A DNA stretch of 14,764 nucleotides, taken from DUZB01 sp964407525. GTDB lineage: Bacteria > Desulfobacterota > DSM-4660 > Desulfatiglandales > Desulfatiglandaceae. Positions 1 to 6,926 of this stretch are shown here, in pieces. The notes under the pieces were generated by a model that saw nothing but the letters and a program-made list of their open reading frames with translations, was not told the origin of the DNA and did no database searches. Numbering within the stretch: position 1 is the first letter of the stretch; each line of letters begins with the position of its first letter. The stretch covers positions 1 to 14,764 of the forward strand of contig CAYOWC010000097.1 in assembly GCA_964407525.1 (NCBI GenBank). Reading direction: 5' to 3'. Both the position numbers and the translations under genes were made by a program.

Positions 1-2
1 AC

Positions 3-284
3 GTCTATCCCAAAGATATTGAAGAGATCATTATCCAGCATCCCTCAATTAGTGAAGTGGCCGTTTTCGGTGTTCCCAATGAGAGGTGGGGAGAAACACC
101 GGTGGCGGCCGTGGTCCTGATCGAGGGGAAAAGTGTTGACATTGATGATCTCATCCGGTGGACCAACAGCTGTGTGGATGCAAAGTTCCAACGTATCAGC
201 GACGTGATCATCATGGACGTCTTCCCGCAAAACGTGGCCGGAAAGATCCTCAAGCGAGAGCTGCGAGAGGCCTACGAGGGATAA
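3..284 (+). CDS. AMP-forming acyl-CoA synthetase, C-terminal end (partial)
   Basis: This is the last 93 codons of a gene that begins left of the window. The reading frame is open from base 3 and ends at TAA 282-284. The peptide matches the small C-terminal domain (AMP-binding_C) of the adenylate-forming family. It starts VYPKDIEEII, the usual Y-P-x-[ED]-[IV]-E segment, continues with EVAVFGVPNERWGETPVAAVV, and ends GKILKRELREAYEG. The lysine of the GKILKR motif is the conserved residue that completes the adenylation active site in this family. Such enzymes convert a carboxylic or fatty acid, ATP and CoA to acyl-CoA, AMP and diphosphate in the cytoplasm. The substrate-determining N-terminal domain is outside the window, so chain length cannot be judged. 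It is the only convincing plus-strand gene here and appears unrelated to the minus-strand genes. Confidence 0.9.
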   Translation, partial: VYPKDIEEIIIQHPSISEVAVFGVPNERWGETPVAAVVLIEGKSVDIDDLIRWTNSCVDAKFQRISDVIIMDVFPQNVAGKILKRELREAYEG

Positions 285-336
285 GAAACCCTGTATATAT
301 TCAGTCTCCAGTCCCAGTCAAATTTCTCGGATGTGA

Positions 337-564
337 CCGTATACCCAAGCAGACCCTATCAAAAAGGCTGTAATCCAAATCCAAGGCGTTTTCGCTGAAC
401 TGGATAGATCTCTTCTCGTGAAAAAACTCCGCATGGCACGGGATAAGGTCAGGAACGAAAATGGCCGATGTGAAGGGCCAAGACCTTACGGATCAACCCC
501 TGACGAGGCAGAGGAAAGAGTGGAATGCGGCGATGGTTCGCAATATCCTCATTTGAAGAGGTAG
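337..564 (+). pseudogene. Large serine recombinase (resolvase family) remnant
   Basis: The frame from 337 to TAG 562-564 has no start codon and lies just after a stop at 334-336. It encodes DPIKKAVIQIQGVFAELDRS followed by LLVKKLRMARDKVRNENGRCEG and PRPYG. This matches the end of the catalytic domain and the long connecting helix of large serine recombinases, where the pattern D-P-x-[RK]-K-x-[IV]-x-x-[IV]-x-G-x-[FV]-A-E-[LF]-[DE] then L-[RK]-x-[AG]-R-x-[RK] and G-R-x-E-G-x-[RK]-P-[YF]-G is typical. The catalytic serine region and the DNA-binding recombinase domain are absent, and the peptide loses similarity after about residue 60. It is a decayed scrap of an integrase or transposon recombinase, recognised from its motif only. 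Confidence 0.6.
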
Positions 565-1072
565 ATCAGGTCAAAAAAAACAACGTTGAATTTTCAATTT
601 GACCGTAAGATGCAGTTAGCAAGATTTGATCTGTCACGTTCAGTAGGTAGGTATCATTTATTTCTACAATACGTGCGAATGTCGAAGATGAAACTACATA
701 TCGAAATATGCAATTCTGGGCCAGCCGATTCATGCTAAGCTGGGAGATCAATTATTGACCCTTTTTGAGAATTTTCAAATTCACTAATGATATAGGAAAA
801 CTTCACTTTTGGATGAACAATCTAAAAAGGCGCCGACCACAAGATGTAGTGGTGCTGGATAATGAGCAAAATGGCAGATTCAATCTTGCTCGAATGAGAT
901 ATCGAGCGAGTATGTCAACGTTTGTGGTGCTTGTGATTTATAGCAGATACACTCAGAGGGGGCATCCGTTTCCATCTGCCATTTTCCCATCAGTGTTTAT
1001 CTCCTTCTTGAGCCTTGTTCATGAATACTAGCCTCTTAGCTACCTTAAGCCAATAATTTCTTGATGTTGCCA
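565..1072. other. Intergenic, AT-rich, no defensible gene
   Basis: About 500 bases separate the recombinase remnant from the stop of the first minus-strand gene. Open frames of 61 to 88 codons exist on both strands (566-751 minus, 765-1031 plus), but none has a good ribosome site and a recognisable peptide. A short inverted repeat GCTCGA/TCGAGC lies at 888-893 and 902-907. The stretch probably contains further decayed mobile DNA, which I cannot prove. Confidence 0.5.
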
Positions 1073-1891
1073 TCACTTTGGAAAGAGGAATTGAATTTGA
1101 AACCGCAGTTGCCAGTCCGCGCCATCGTCCGGTTTTACCACATTGTAATAAGCCTGCAACTGGAGATTCAGCGGTAGGCGGCCCAAGCGTAAAATCTTCC
1201 CGACGCCACCTCCCAGCGGTACGGTCCAGCGATCACTGCTGTCGGCCTTCCAGGCGGCGGTAATGATCGGTGAGCTGGAGAGGTAGAATCCGCCGGGGAA
1301 ATTGTAATTGAGGAACGGCTGGACCAGGAAATTGCTGTAGTTCGGGTCGCTATCGGAACCGCCCACCGACCAGACGTTATTGACCAGAGCGCCATAAACC
1401 CAGGGACTGCCTTTCGACATTTTCAAAGCGACTGCGGATGCGCCGAGACCCCAGCGATCATTGCCCAATAGGCCGTTGGTGTTCGTCGGAAGCTGCGTAA
1501 TCGGTCCGACACCCCACATTAGACCCTCCGAATTTGACGGTGACAGGAACCCCGTGAACTGAATGTCGCCGATGCCGTTGACACGGTCCTGCTCAGTCGT
1601 AAAACCCGGCTGGGAGATAACCGGCACGATGGTACGGGTGATAAGGTTCCAGTCTGTGCTGAGCTTAATCGGAATGACCGGTTGTATGTTGAGCACATAC
1701 TGGAGATCATCCTCCGGCCCCACTCCAAAGTTGAAGTTGTTCTGGAGGGGTACGCTGATCAAGTCAGCGACGGGGTTTTGAACCTTCTTAGCCAAATCCT
1801 CCGCACTCTCATCCTCCGCCCACACGGAAGCTGAGAGCAGGACCGCAACAGACAAGGCAATCATCATCGTTAGAACTCGTTTTATCTTCAT
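1073..1891 (-). CDS. Secreted beta-barrel-like outer-membrane protein ('neuromedin U'-annotated family)
   Basis: The protein is 272 residues from the chosen ATG. This start follows an AAGGAG ribosome site at the usual distance and begins a clear signal peptide, MKIKRVLTMMIALSVAVLLS, cleaved near VWA-ED. An upstream in-frame ATG would add 25 residues with no signal character, so I reject it. The mature part begins with an EDLAKKVQNPVADLISVPLQ segment. It continues with alternating polar and hydrophobic strands (IQPVIPIKL, WNLITRTIVPVI, GIGDIQFTGFLSP, WGVGPITQLPT, LGASAVALK, VYGALVNNVWSVGG, FLVQPFLNYNF) and ends RFQIQFLFPK with a terminal aromatic strand. This is the pattern of small outer-membrane barrels, often annotated as transporter or neuromedin U-like. 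A paralogue lies just upstream at 2315-3093. Export to the outer membrane is well supported. The transported substrate, if any, is unknown. Confidence 0.72.
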   Translation of the reverse strand: MKIKRVLTMMIALSVAVLLSASVWAEDESAEDLAKKVQNPVADLISVPLQNNFNFGVGPEDDLQYVLNIQPVIPIKLSTDWNLITRTIVPVISQPGFTTEQDRVNGIGDIQFTGFLSPSNSEGLMWGVGPITQLPTNTNGLLGNDRWGLGASAVALKMSKGSPWVYGALVNNVWSVGGSDSDPNYSNFLVQPFLNYNFPGGFYLSSSPIITAAWKADSSDRWTVPLGGGVGKILRLGRLPLNLQLQAYYNVVKPDDGADWQLRFQIQFLFPK

Positions 1892-2314
1892 GATTTCTCT
1901 CCTTATTGGGTTAAACCTGTGGTTTATAGACAATCTTTTTAACCATGTGGCTGACATGACCGTCAAATATCAGATTTTCCGTTGACTGTTTTTCTTTAGA
2001 TAAAGCGCTGACCATCAGCAGAGACTATGGAACGCGTCGGCGAAATATTGTGCCGATATTTAGCGTCCCCGCTGGTGGCCTCGTTGAGAGGCTTATCGAT
2101 GCTCCCAACTATGAAGCACGTTATGTCAAGGTTGCAGTTCGATTTCCCCCGGTCGCCTGCGCTCCAGACAAAGCCAGTGCAAAAGTTAGTAGGGTGGTAG
2201 CTCGATAATTTTCTTCATATTACTGTTTTCTCTCTCTCTTTCAAGTTGAGTTGTGGGTACATGGCCTTGGTGGCATCATCACTAAGGGTTTACTGGGAAA
2301 CTCCATTCCCTGAC
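1892..2314. other. Spacer between the two barrel-like genes
   Basis: This 423-base spacer must contain the 5' region of the 1073-1891 gene. Its central half holds the decayed secreted-protein frame listed separately at 1996-2218. No promoter with good hexamers at acceptable spacing was found by eye. Confidence 0.4.
1996..2218 (-). pseudogene. Probable decayed gene for a small secreted protein
   Basis: An ATG at 2218 opens MKKII. A one-base shift then gives ATTLLTFALALSGAQA (2154-2201), a textbook signal peptide core with an A-x-A cleavage site. The frame continues TGGNRTATL, and after a second shift reads about 42 open codons including KPLNEATSGDAKYRHNISP and TRSIVSADGQRFI, stopping at TAA 1996-1998. 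Joined, this would be a secreted protein of roughly 70 residues. Two independent frameshifts argue that the copy is dead, or that I have joined unrelated frames. The region upstream of the ATG is purine rich but has no strong ribosome site. I do not recognise the family. The signal-peptide stretch is the strongest evidence. Confidence 0.42.
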
Positions 2315-3093
2315 TTATGGAAAGAGTATCGCAAACTGGAAATTTACAGCCATTTGGCGCTATCGTCTGGCCTCACCACATTGGCGATGCCTTGCAGCGA
2401 GGCGCTCATGGACTCACCGACTGTGAAGACCTTTCAAAAGCCGCCGCCCACCGGAACTGTCCAACGGTCACCGGAGTCTGCGGTCCAATCGGCGGTGATG
2501 GTTGAGTTGCTATAGAGATACCAACCTTGGGAGAGGTTGTAGTTGAGGAAATACTGACCACCAAACTTATTGACTTCGTTGCGGCCATCTCCTCCGCCTG
2601 ACCAAACATTCTGCAGTACCACACCGGCGCCCCAGTCGTTCTTCGCATAATACAAAACGCCCGACGGGCCGAGGCCAAGCCGGTTGCTGCCAAGATCGGA
2701 ATCAGTGCGAGTCGGCAACAGAACCGTAGGCCCCACACCCCAGACGAGATTACCCGTCGGCTTGCTTGGGGTGATGAAAAAGTTCAACAAGGTGTTGCCC
2801 AGCCCGACCGTATAGTCGCCATCGCCTTCTGGTAGCTGGAGTACCGGCACAATAGAGTAGGTGATCAGTCTCCAGTTTTCAGTCAGCTCAAACGGCCACA
2901 CCACCTGCAGCGAATAGGCTCCTTCGGTCCCACCAGTAACAGGCACGTCGGGACTCAGGGTCGTATCTAATTTCACCTGTCGAAGGCCGCTGAGGGGGTT
3001 CTGTTTTTGTTTAACGAGGTCTTCGACGGAAGAAGATGCGCTCGTATTCGTTTGCGCGCAGACCAGTAAAGCGCCTGTCAGCAACAAGGTCAT
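2315..3093 (-). pseudogene. Paralogue of the 1073-1891 barrel-like protein, broken by a nonsense codon and a frameshift
   Basis: Residues from VEDLVKQKQNPLSGLRQVKL onward align along their whole length with the intact neighbour, sharing WRLITYSIVPVL, VWGVGPTVLLPT, GLGPSGVLYY, VLQNVWSGGG and DRWTVPVGGG. The frame stops at TGA 2434-2436 exactly where the neighbour reads GGGVGKI. Downstream codons in the same frame still encode KVFTVGESMSASLQ and NVVRPDDSAKW, matching the neighbour's YNVVKPDDGADW. A one-base loss just after that W (near 2348) then gives FQFAILFP and TAA at 2315-2317, the counterpart of FQIQFLFPK. Repaired, the protein would be about 259 residues. The ATG at 3093 begins a signal peptide but has no good ribosome site. 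An ATG AGC ATG behind a GAAAGG (about 3140-3150) is out of frame, so the 5' end may carry another lesion. The open frame itself extends up to 3222. Confidence 0.75.
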
Positions 3094-3175
3094 CGCCGTT
3101 GCTCGTCTAATGGATGAGTAGATACTTGTTACATGCTCATTGGTTCGCCTTTCAAATAGGATTAAGCAGTTTATT

Positions 3176-3209
3176 TGAAATTTGCAACATTTTATTGGTG
3201 CAAATTTCA
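3176..3209. repeat. 10-bp perfect inverted repeat upstream of the broken barrel gene
   Basis: TGAAATTTGC at 3176-3185 and GCAAATTTCA at 3200-3209 are exact inverse complements with a 14-base loop. The repeat lies in the AT-rich gap between the lipoprotein stop (3243) and the barrel pseudogene start. There is no U-run, so an operator or a weak hairpin is likelier than a factor-independent terminator. Confidence 0.45.
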
Positions 3210-3242
3210 CAATAAATATCATTGAATATCACCGTTTAATCG

Positions 3243-3554
3243 CTAATGCAGCACATCATCGGATGTTGCTTTCCGCAACGTGCTGTCATTGATCATGCCT
3301 GCCAAATTTATTTTACAACGACAATTCCCGGTGGCTGCCAGGTAGAGCATGGCTTCTTGCGAAGTAGCCTTGACTTCAGCGCTGGTGAGTCCATTTGCAG
3401 CTTCAGCTGGTTTCACTGGAGTGACCGCCGCCGCAGTATTGGCTGGCTTAGCAGTGGTTGTCGTGTCTTCGGTTTTGTTACAGGCTGACAACATGGCCAG
3501 CGAAAGTAAACTTGTCACGGCCAGGCTGATGGTGGTGCGGGGGAACGTTTTCAT
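3243..3554 (-). CDS. Small lipoprotein of unknown function
   Basis: This codes for 103 residues. The ATG at 3554 is preceded by AGGA at about nine bases, and it starts MKTFPRTTISLAVTSLLSLA followed by MLSAC. That is a lipoprotein signal peptide with a lipobox L-S-A-C, so the mature protein should be acylated at Cys24 and held in a membrane facing the periplasm. Next comes a Thr/Ala/Pro-rich linker (about residues 28 to 52) typical of a tether. The C-terminal half holds LTSAEVKATSQEAMLYLAAT and then GNCRCKINLAG, with a closely spaced Cys pair. I do not recognise the family. The C-x-C pair could bind metal or form disulphides, but that is speculation. It follows the short-form DUF1254 gene after a GC-rich hairpin. 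A 15-base part of its LAATG coding stretch recurs at 6711-6725. Confidence 0.7.
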   Translation of the reverse strand: MKTFPRTTISLAVTSLLSLAMLSACNKTEDTTTTAKPANTAAAVTPVKPAEAANGLTSAEVKATSQEAMLYLAATGNCRCKINLAGMINDSTLRKATSDDVLH

Positions 3555-3597
3555 GGGAACTATTCCTGGTTTGTGTTTGTGCTTTCGCGTCTGAATG

Positions 3598-3629
3598 CGC
3601 GGGCCGGTCCTTTCCTGGACCGGCCCGCG
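3598..3629 (-). terminator. Strong GC-rich hairpin downstream of the 3643-5043 gene
   Basis: A 13-bp perfect stem (3598-3610 with 3617-3629, core GCGGGCCGGTCC) encloses a 6-base loop. It sits 13 bases past the stop codon of the DUF1254 gene and before the lipoprotein start. There is no U-tract, so it may act as a leaky terminator or RNA-stabilising hairpin. Confidence 0.6.
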
Positions 3630-3642
3630 TGGTCCAGAAATG

Positions 3643-5043
3643 TTACTTCTTATAAAGCTTCGGGGCTGTCCAGGAGCCATCGATTGCAGCTTCTTTCGGC
3701 CAGTAAAGACGCATGTACATCGAGAATGCTCCCTTAGGTGCTGGCAACCAATTAGACTCCAACTTTTTGCCAGGAGACTCGTTCTGGATGTAAAGCGTTA
3801 GTGAGCCGTCACTCGCCTTTTTCATGTTCGGCAACATCGGCGAATTGATCAGGTAGCGGTTGATTGGGTTAGCCACCAATAGGCTTTGCGGTAAGTCATA
3901 CATCGTCAGAGACCAGAAGGCGTGGACCGGAGGGTACTCGCCTGCTGCGAAGGTCAAGGTGTACTTATTGGTACCAGAAAGGCTATCAGCATTACTATCG
4001 ATGGTATAGACCGGATACAAGGCCTCTTGCTTCGAGTTACCATAGATGCCGATCGTTGAAAGCCAGCGGTAAAGGTAGTTGTTCTTCATGTACTGGCGTG
4101 TTCCGAAAAGATCGCCTGCAGTGATATTCCCTTCGCCTAGCCTTATCGTTCCAGCTTTAAAGTCTTCCAATGCTTCGCTTCGGCCTTGCTCAATAGCTTT
4201 CTTAATCTCAGGGGAGAGCTTAGCGGGATCGAATGTTTTGCCACCACCAACACCAATTTTAGCAAAGCGTCTCATGAGCCCCGCCTCACTTGGGTCTGTC
4301 GGGCAGTATGTCAACACAAAGTTCACGATGTTGAAGAACTCAAGAGAAGTCGCTTGCGCAGGCTTCGTTAGGGGCTTGATCCAGTCAACAGCTGGCGCGG
4401 GCTTTGGTGCGTCCGTTCCGAGGAATTTGGACAAGGTCAGCATCTTGTAGCCGTCCTGTACCTTTATAACGTTGTCGATATCGGCAGCGTTGAAGAGCTG
4501 CGTACGAAAGACAACTGTGATGAAATCAGTCTCCGAACGGACTACTTTCTTGATCCCTTTTGGGGTCTCGCCCTTCCAGCCTGGTCCGACAACCAGAATG
4601 TTGCCGGCGTCATTACCGGTGGTTCTGCTGCCGGCGTAATCAAAGTTGAACGTGTAGGCGTCTGTGAACTGAACATCGTAGTAACGTTTTTCCTCGATCT
4701 TAGGCAGAGAGATCACTACTGGTTCGGCGCGCAAGTCTAGACCAGCCCAAGAGTAGGGCGTATCTGAATTGGGCGTCTGCACCGCGGTATCAGCCGGTGT
4801 ATAGACATTGGGAACGTTCCCGATATGGTTCCAGGGTGCTTTGAATCCAGAATTATTCTTGTCTACGTAGTAAGCATGCTGGACGCGGTAGTTGTCCACC
4901 AGGGGATAGCCGTAGGTGTAGGCTTCTCTGGCTATGGCGCGTGCCTCAGCGGGCGTCACCGTCACCTCTTGAGCCTGCAAAAGCGATGGCATGGCAAAAG
5001 TGCCAACAATCGCCAAAATATTGAATATGTTTTTCATTTTCAT
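3643..5043 (-). CDS. DUF1254/DUF1214 domain protein, short form, periplasmic
   Basis: The 466-residue protein starts at an ATG behind AAGGA with 9-base spacing. Its signal peptide, MKMKNIFNILAIVGTFAMPS then LLQAQ, is cleaved near residue 24. The DUF1254 domain spans about residues 60 to 190 and contains NSDTPYSW (92-99), DLRAEPVVISLP, the FTDAYTFNFDYAGSRTTG segment and GPGWKGE. The DUF1214 domain occupies about 345 to 455, with FWSLTMYD (376-383), NPINRYLIN, SLTLYIQNESPG, NWLPAPKG (431-438) and MRLYWP. Length and domain order fit the COG5361 family, whose biochemical role is not established. The gene lies 71 bases after the long-form gene, so the two are probably co-transcribed. It is the intact paralogue that allows the broken copy at 6927-8443 to be reconstructed. 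Confidence 0.9.
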   Translation of the reverse strand: MKMKNIFNILAIVGTFAMPSLLQAQEVTVTPAEARAIAREAYTYGYPLVDNYRVQHAYYVDKNNSGFKAPWNHIGNVPNVYTPADTAVQTPNSDTPYSWAGLDLRAEPVVISLPKIEEKRYYDVQFTDAYTFNFDYAGSRTTGNDAGNILVVGPGWKGETPKGIKKVVRSETDFITVVFRTQLFNAADIDNVIKVQDGYKMLTLSKFLGTDAPKPAPAVDWIKPLTKPAQATSLEFFNIVNFVLTYCPTDPSEAGLMRRFAKIGVGGGKTFDPAKLSPEIKKAIEQGRSEALEDFKAGTIRLGEGNITAGDLFGTRQYMKNNYLYRWLSTIGIYGNSKQEALYPVYTIDSNADSLSGTNKYTLTFAAGEYPPVHAFWSLTMYDLPQSLLVANPINRYLINSPMLPNMKKASDGSLTLYIQNESPGKKLESNWLPAPKGAFSMYMRLYWPKEAAIDGSWTAPKLYKK

Positions 5044-5114
5044 AAGTTACATTCCTTGGTCTATTTTCGATCTTGCTGCTTGTTAATTTGTCTCTATCTC
5101 AATATTTTTTGGAT

Positions 5115-6638
5115 TTATTTCACCAACTCAATATTACCCGGTCTCCAAGTTTTGTTTATCCATGGTTCAAGTGGTCCGTACATACGTAGGAGAGGCATCC
5201 AGCTTTTTCCCGGTATGGTTTGCAACCAGTTATGCTCTTTGCCTTTTGGAGCTTCAGGCGCAAAATAAATGTCCATAGAGCCGTCTGCATTTTTCTCAAA
5301 CCCTTTGGTTTGGCTACCCACGGTTGGGAACAATTGACTGGTTTGTAACATACAACGTGTTTGCGTGTCATAAAGCGTAACCGCCCAAAAATCGTTCACA
5401 GGTACGTTAGCCGGTAAATGCAATTTGTACGTCTTCGATCCATCAAACGCTTTGTCATTGTTATCCAACAAACTAAACGCATAATCAGAACCAGCTCCGG
5501 CCTTTGTTAAGGCCATAGAAGGCGTAATACCTCCGGCATTGAAGTAGAAAAGGATACGGGCATCTAAATGCATAATACCGTCTGACTCGAAGCTTGTATT
5601 CTTATTGGCATAAGCCATCTGCCAATTGAGGTCTGTACCCGGATACAGTTTTACACCAGAGATACGAGTGTCGTAAGTGATGGCGCGACCGGCTGCATTA
5701 CCTAAGGTTGCTGCCTCTGTAAGTAGCTTTTGCATACGCGCATCAGGGTTAAATGGTTTTCCATTTACAATGCCAATAGCCTCGAGTTCGCCACGAATTT
5801 CAGGATCGATGGCGCCCTCTGACTCTCCTTGAACAATGGTGTTCAACATTTCATAGTACTCTAATGTACTCGGGAAAATGGTGGTGAAAGTTCGACCAGA
5901 CATGTTGACCAATTCGGTAGGTGCCGGCTTGGCTTTATCTTTTAACGGATAAATTTTCAGTCCTTTTTTGAAATTATCTGCTGCCGCTACCAAGCCATCT
6001 TTAATATTGCCTCTTAGGAACATAAAGTTTCTATTGGTTAGCGGTTTTAAAAGGAAATAACCTTCAGGGATATTACCTGTGTATCCCGGTGGGATCACAA
6101 GGTACTTACCGCCTTTACCCTTATCCGGTCCGGTAAGGCCCATATTGCCCACAAAACGTTGCCACCCATCGTCCATGAAACCAAGCATAGCCGGTGGGAT
6201 CTCGATTACCAATGGGCCGGTTTTTTCCAAAGCAGTATACGTATATGCGTACATGGTTGAGGTATTGGCAGTAAGCACAGGCGTACGCGAATCCATCAAC
6301 TGTTCCCAAATGGCAACTTTATTGGCGCCTTCGGTACCTTGTTCATCCAAAGCAACCTGAAGGCTGTAAAGTACTACCGCCCCAAGATTATCGAGGTAAA
6401 CGTCTATGCCACGGGCACGATCAAGGTAGTCGTATACCAATTCGCTAGTATTACCTATAGGTACCCCGTCAAAAAATTTCAGCTCACCAGCAACGGTTTG
6501 CACTTTGTCTGCTATCGATGTTGCTTTAGTTCTCTTTGCTTCTTGTGCCGAAACCTTTCCGGTTTGTGCATAACTTGACATTGTTGTGAATGCACCAATA
6601 AGTGTTGCAACAAGAATGGCAATTAATTTTTGTTTCAT
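5115..6638 (-). CDS. DUF1254/DUF1214 domain protein, long form, periplasmic
   Basis: The protein is 507 residues. An AAAGGAG ribosome site lies seven bases before the ATG. The signal peptide is MKQKLIAILVATLIGAFTTM then SSYA, with cleavage near residue 24. The DUF1254 part covers about residues 60 to 220, with NTSTMY (125-130) at the place of the NADTVY motif of the long-form relative, then GPLVIEIPP, GPDKGKGGKYLVIPPGY and EGYFLLKP. The DUF1214 part covers about 385 to 500, with FWAVTLYDTQTRCMLQT (from 417), NADGSMDIYFAP, NWLQTIPGK (470-478) and RMYGPLEPW. By eye this gene is clearly AT-richer than the related gene at 8508-10142, which suggests separate origin or later arrival. It is followed after 71 bases by the short-form gene, a repeat of the long-then-short order found upstream. 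The function is unknown. Confidence 0.9.
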   Translation of the reverse strand: MKQKLIAILVATLIGAFTTMSSYAQTGKVSAQEAKRTKATSIADKVQTVAGELKFFDGVPIGNTSELVYDYLDRARGIDVYLDNLGAVVLYSLQVALDEQGTEGANKVAIWEQLMDSRTPVLTANTSTMYAYTYTALEKTGPLVIEIPPAMLGFMDDGWQRFVGNMGLTGPDKGKGGKYLVIPPGYTGNIPEGYFLLKPLTNRNFMFLRGNIKDGLVAAADNFKKGLKIYPLKDKAKPAPTELVNMSGRTFTTIFPSTLEYYEMLNTIVQGESEGAIDPEIRGELEAIGIVNGKPFNPDARMQKLLTEAATLGNAAGRAITYDTRISGVKLYPGTDLNWQMAYANKNTSFESDGIMHLDARILFYFNAGGITPSMALTKAGAGSDYAFSLLDNNDKAFDGSKTYKLHLPANVPVNDFWAVTLYDTQTRCMLQTSQLFPTVGSQTKGFEKNADGSMDIYFAPEAPKGKEHNWLQTIPGKSWMPLLRMYGPLEPWINKTWRPGNIELVK

Positions 6639-6668
6639 GATTATTCTCCTTTGTTAGTTAAGTGTTTG

Positions 6669-6896
6669 TTATTCCCAGAGGCATCGCGCGATTAGTCGGC
6701 GATCGCAACGCCCGGTGGCTGCCAGTGCCTTGCCCGGTAAGGTCTGCAGCCAATTGGCCTCTTTTCCTTTTGGAGCCTTTGGGGCGAAACAAACATCGTA
6801 CGAACCGTCCGCATTTTTTTCAAAACCATTGCTCTGACTTCCAACGGTTGGAACCGACTGACTGATCTGGAGCGTGAAGGAATGTAGAGCTTTCAT
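6669..6896 (-). pseudogene. C-terminal fragment of a long-form DUF1214 domain, fused to a foreign tail
   Basis: The peptide LQISQSVPTVGSQSNGFEKN then ADGSYDVCFAPKAPKGKEAN and WLQTLPGK aligns almost residue for residue with positions about 431 to 479 of the 5115-6638 protein. Nothing upstream of LQ matches: the homology begins inside one arm of a 15-bp inverted repeat (6869-6883), and the first ATG lies in the hairpin loop. After PGK the family normally continues with a tryptophan-rich LRxYxPLEPW segment. Here the frame instead reads ALAATGRCDRRLIARCLWE and stops. LAATG followed by [R/N]C also occurs in the lipoprotein at 3243-3554, sharing 15 identical bases in the same frame. The fragment is a deletion relic from the array and is very unlikely to be functional. 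Confidence 0.72.
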
Positions 6897-6915
6897 ATTA
6901 ATTCCTTCACGCTCC
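6869..6915 (-). repeat. 15-bp perfect inverted repeat (hairpin) after the interrupted short-form gene
   Basis: GGAGCGTGAAGGAAT (6869-6883) and ATTCCTTCACGCTCC (6901-6915) are exact inverse complements around a 17-base loop. On the minus strand the hairpin begins 11 bases after the stop of the 6927-8225 frame and runs into the DUF1214 fragment. It could work as a terminator without a U-tract, or be a scar of the rearrangement that produced the fragment. Confidence 0.6.
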
Positions 6916-6926
6916 TATACTGCAGC

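Noticed and set aside
566..751. 61-codon minus-strand frame with a beta-strand-like sequence (VEINDTYLLNVTDQILLTA)
   Set aside because: It has no ribosome site and no family I can name, and open frames of this length are expected in AT-rich spacers.
880..990. 36-codon minus-strand frame with an AAGGAG ten bases before its ATG (MGKWQMETDAPSECICYKSQ...)
   Set aside because: It is short, has no signal peptide or recognisable motif, and lies in DNA with other signs of decay. The ribosome-site match alone is not enough.
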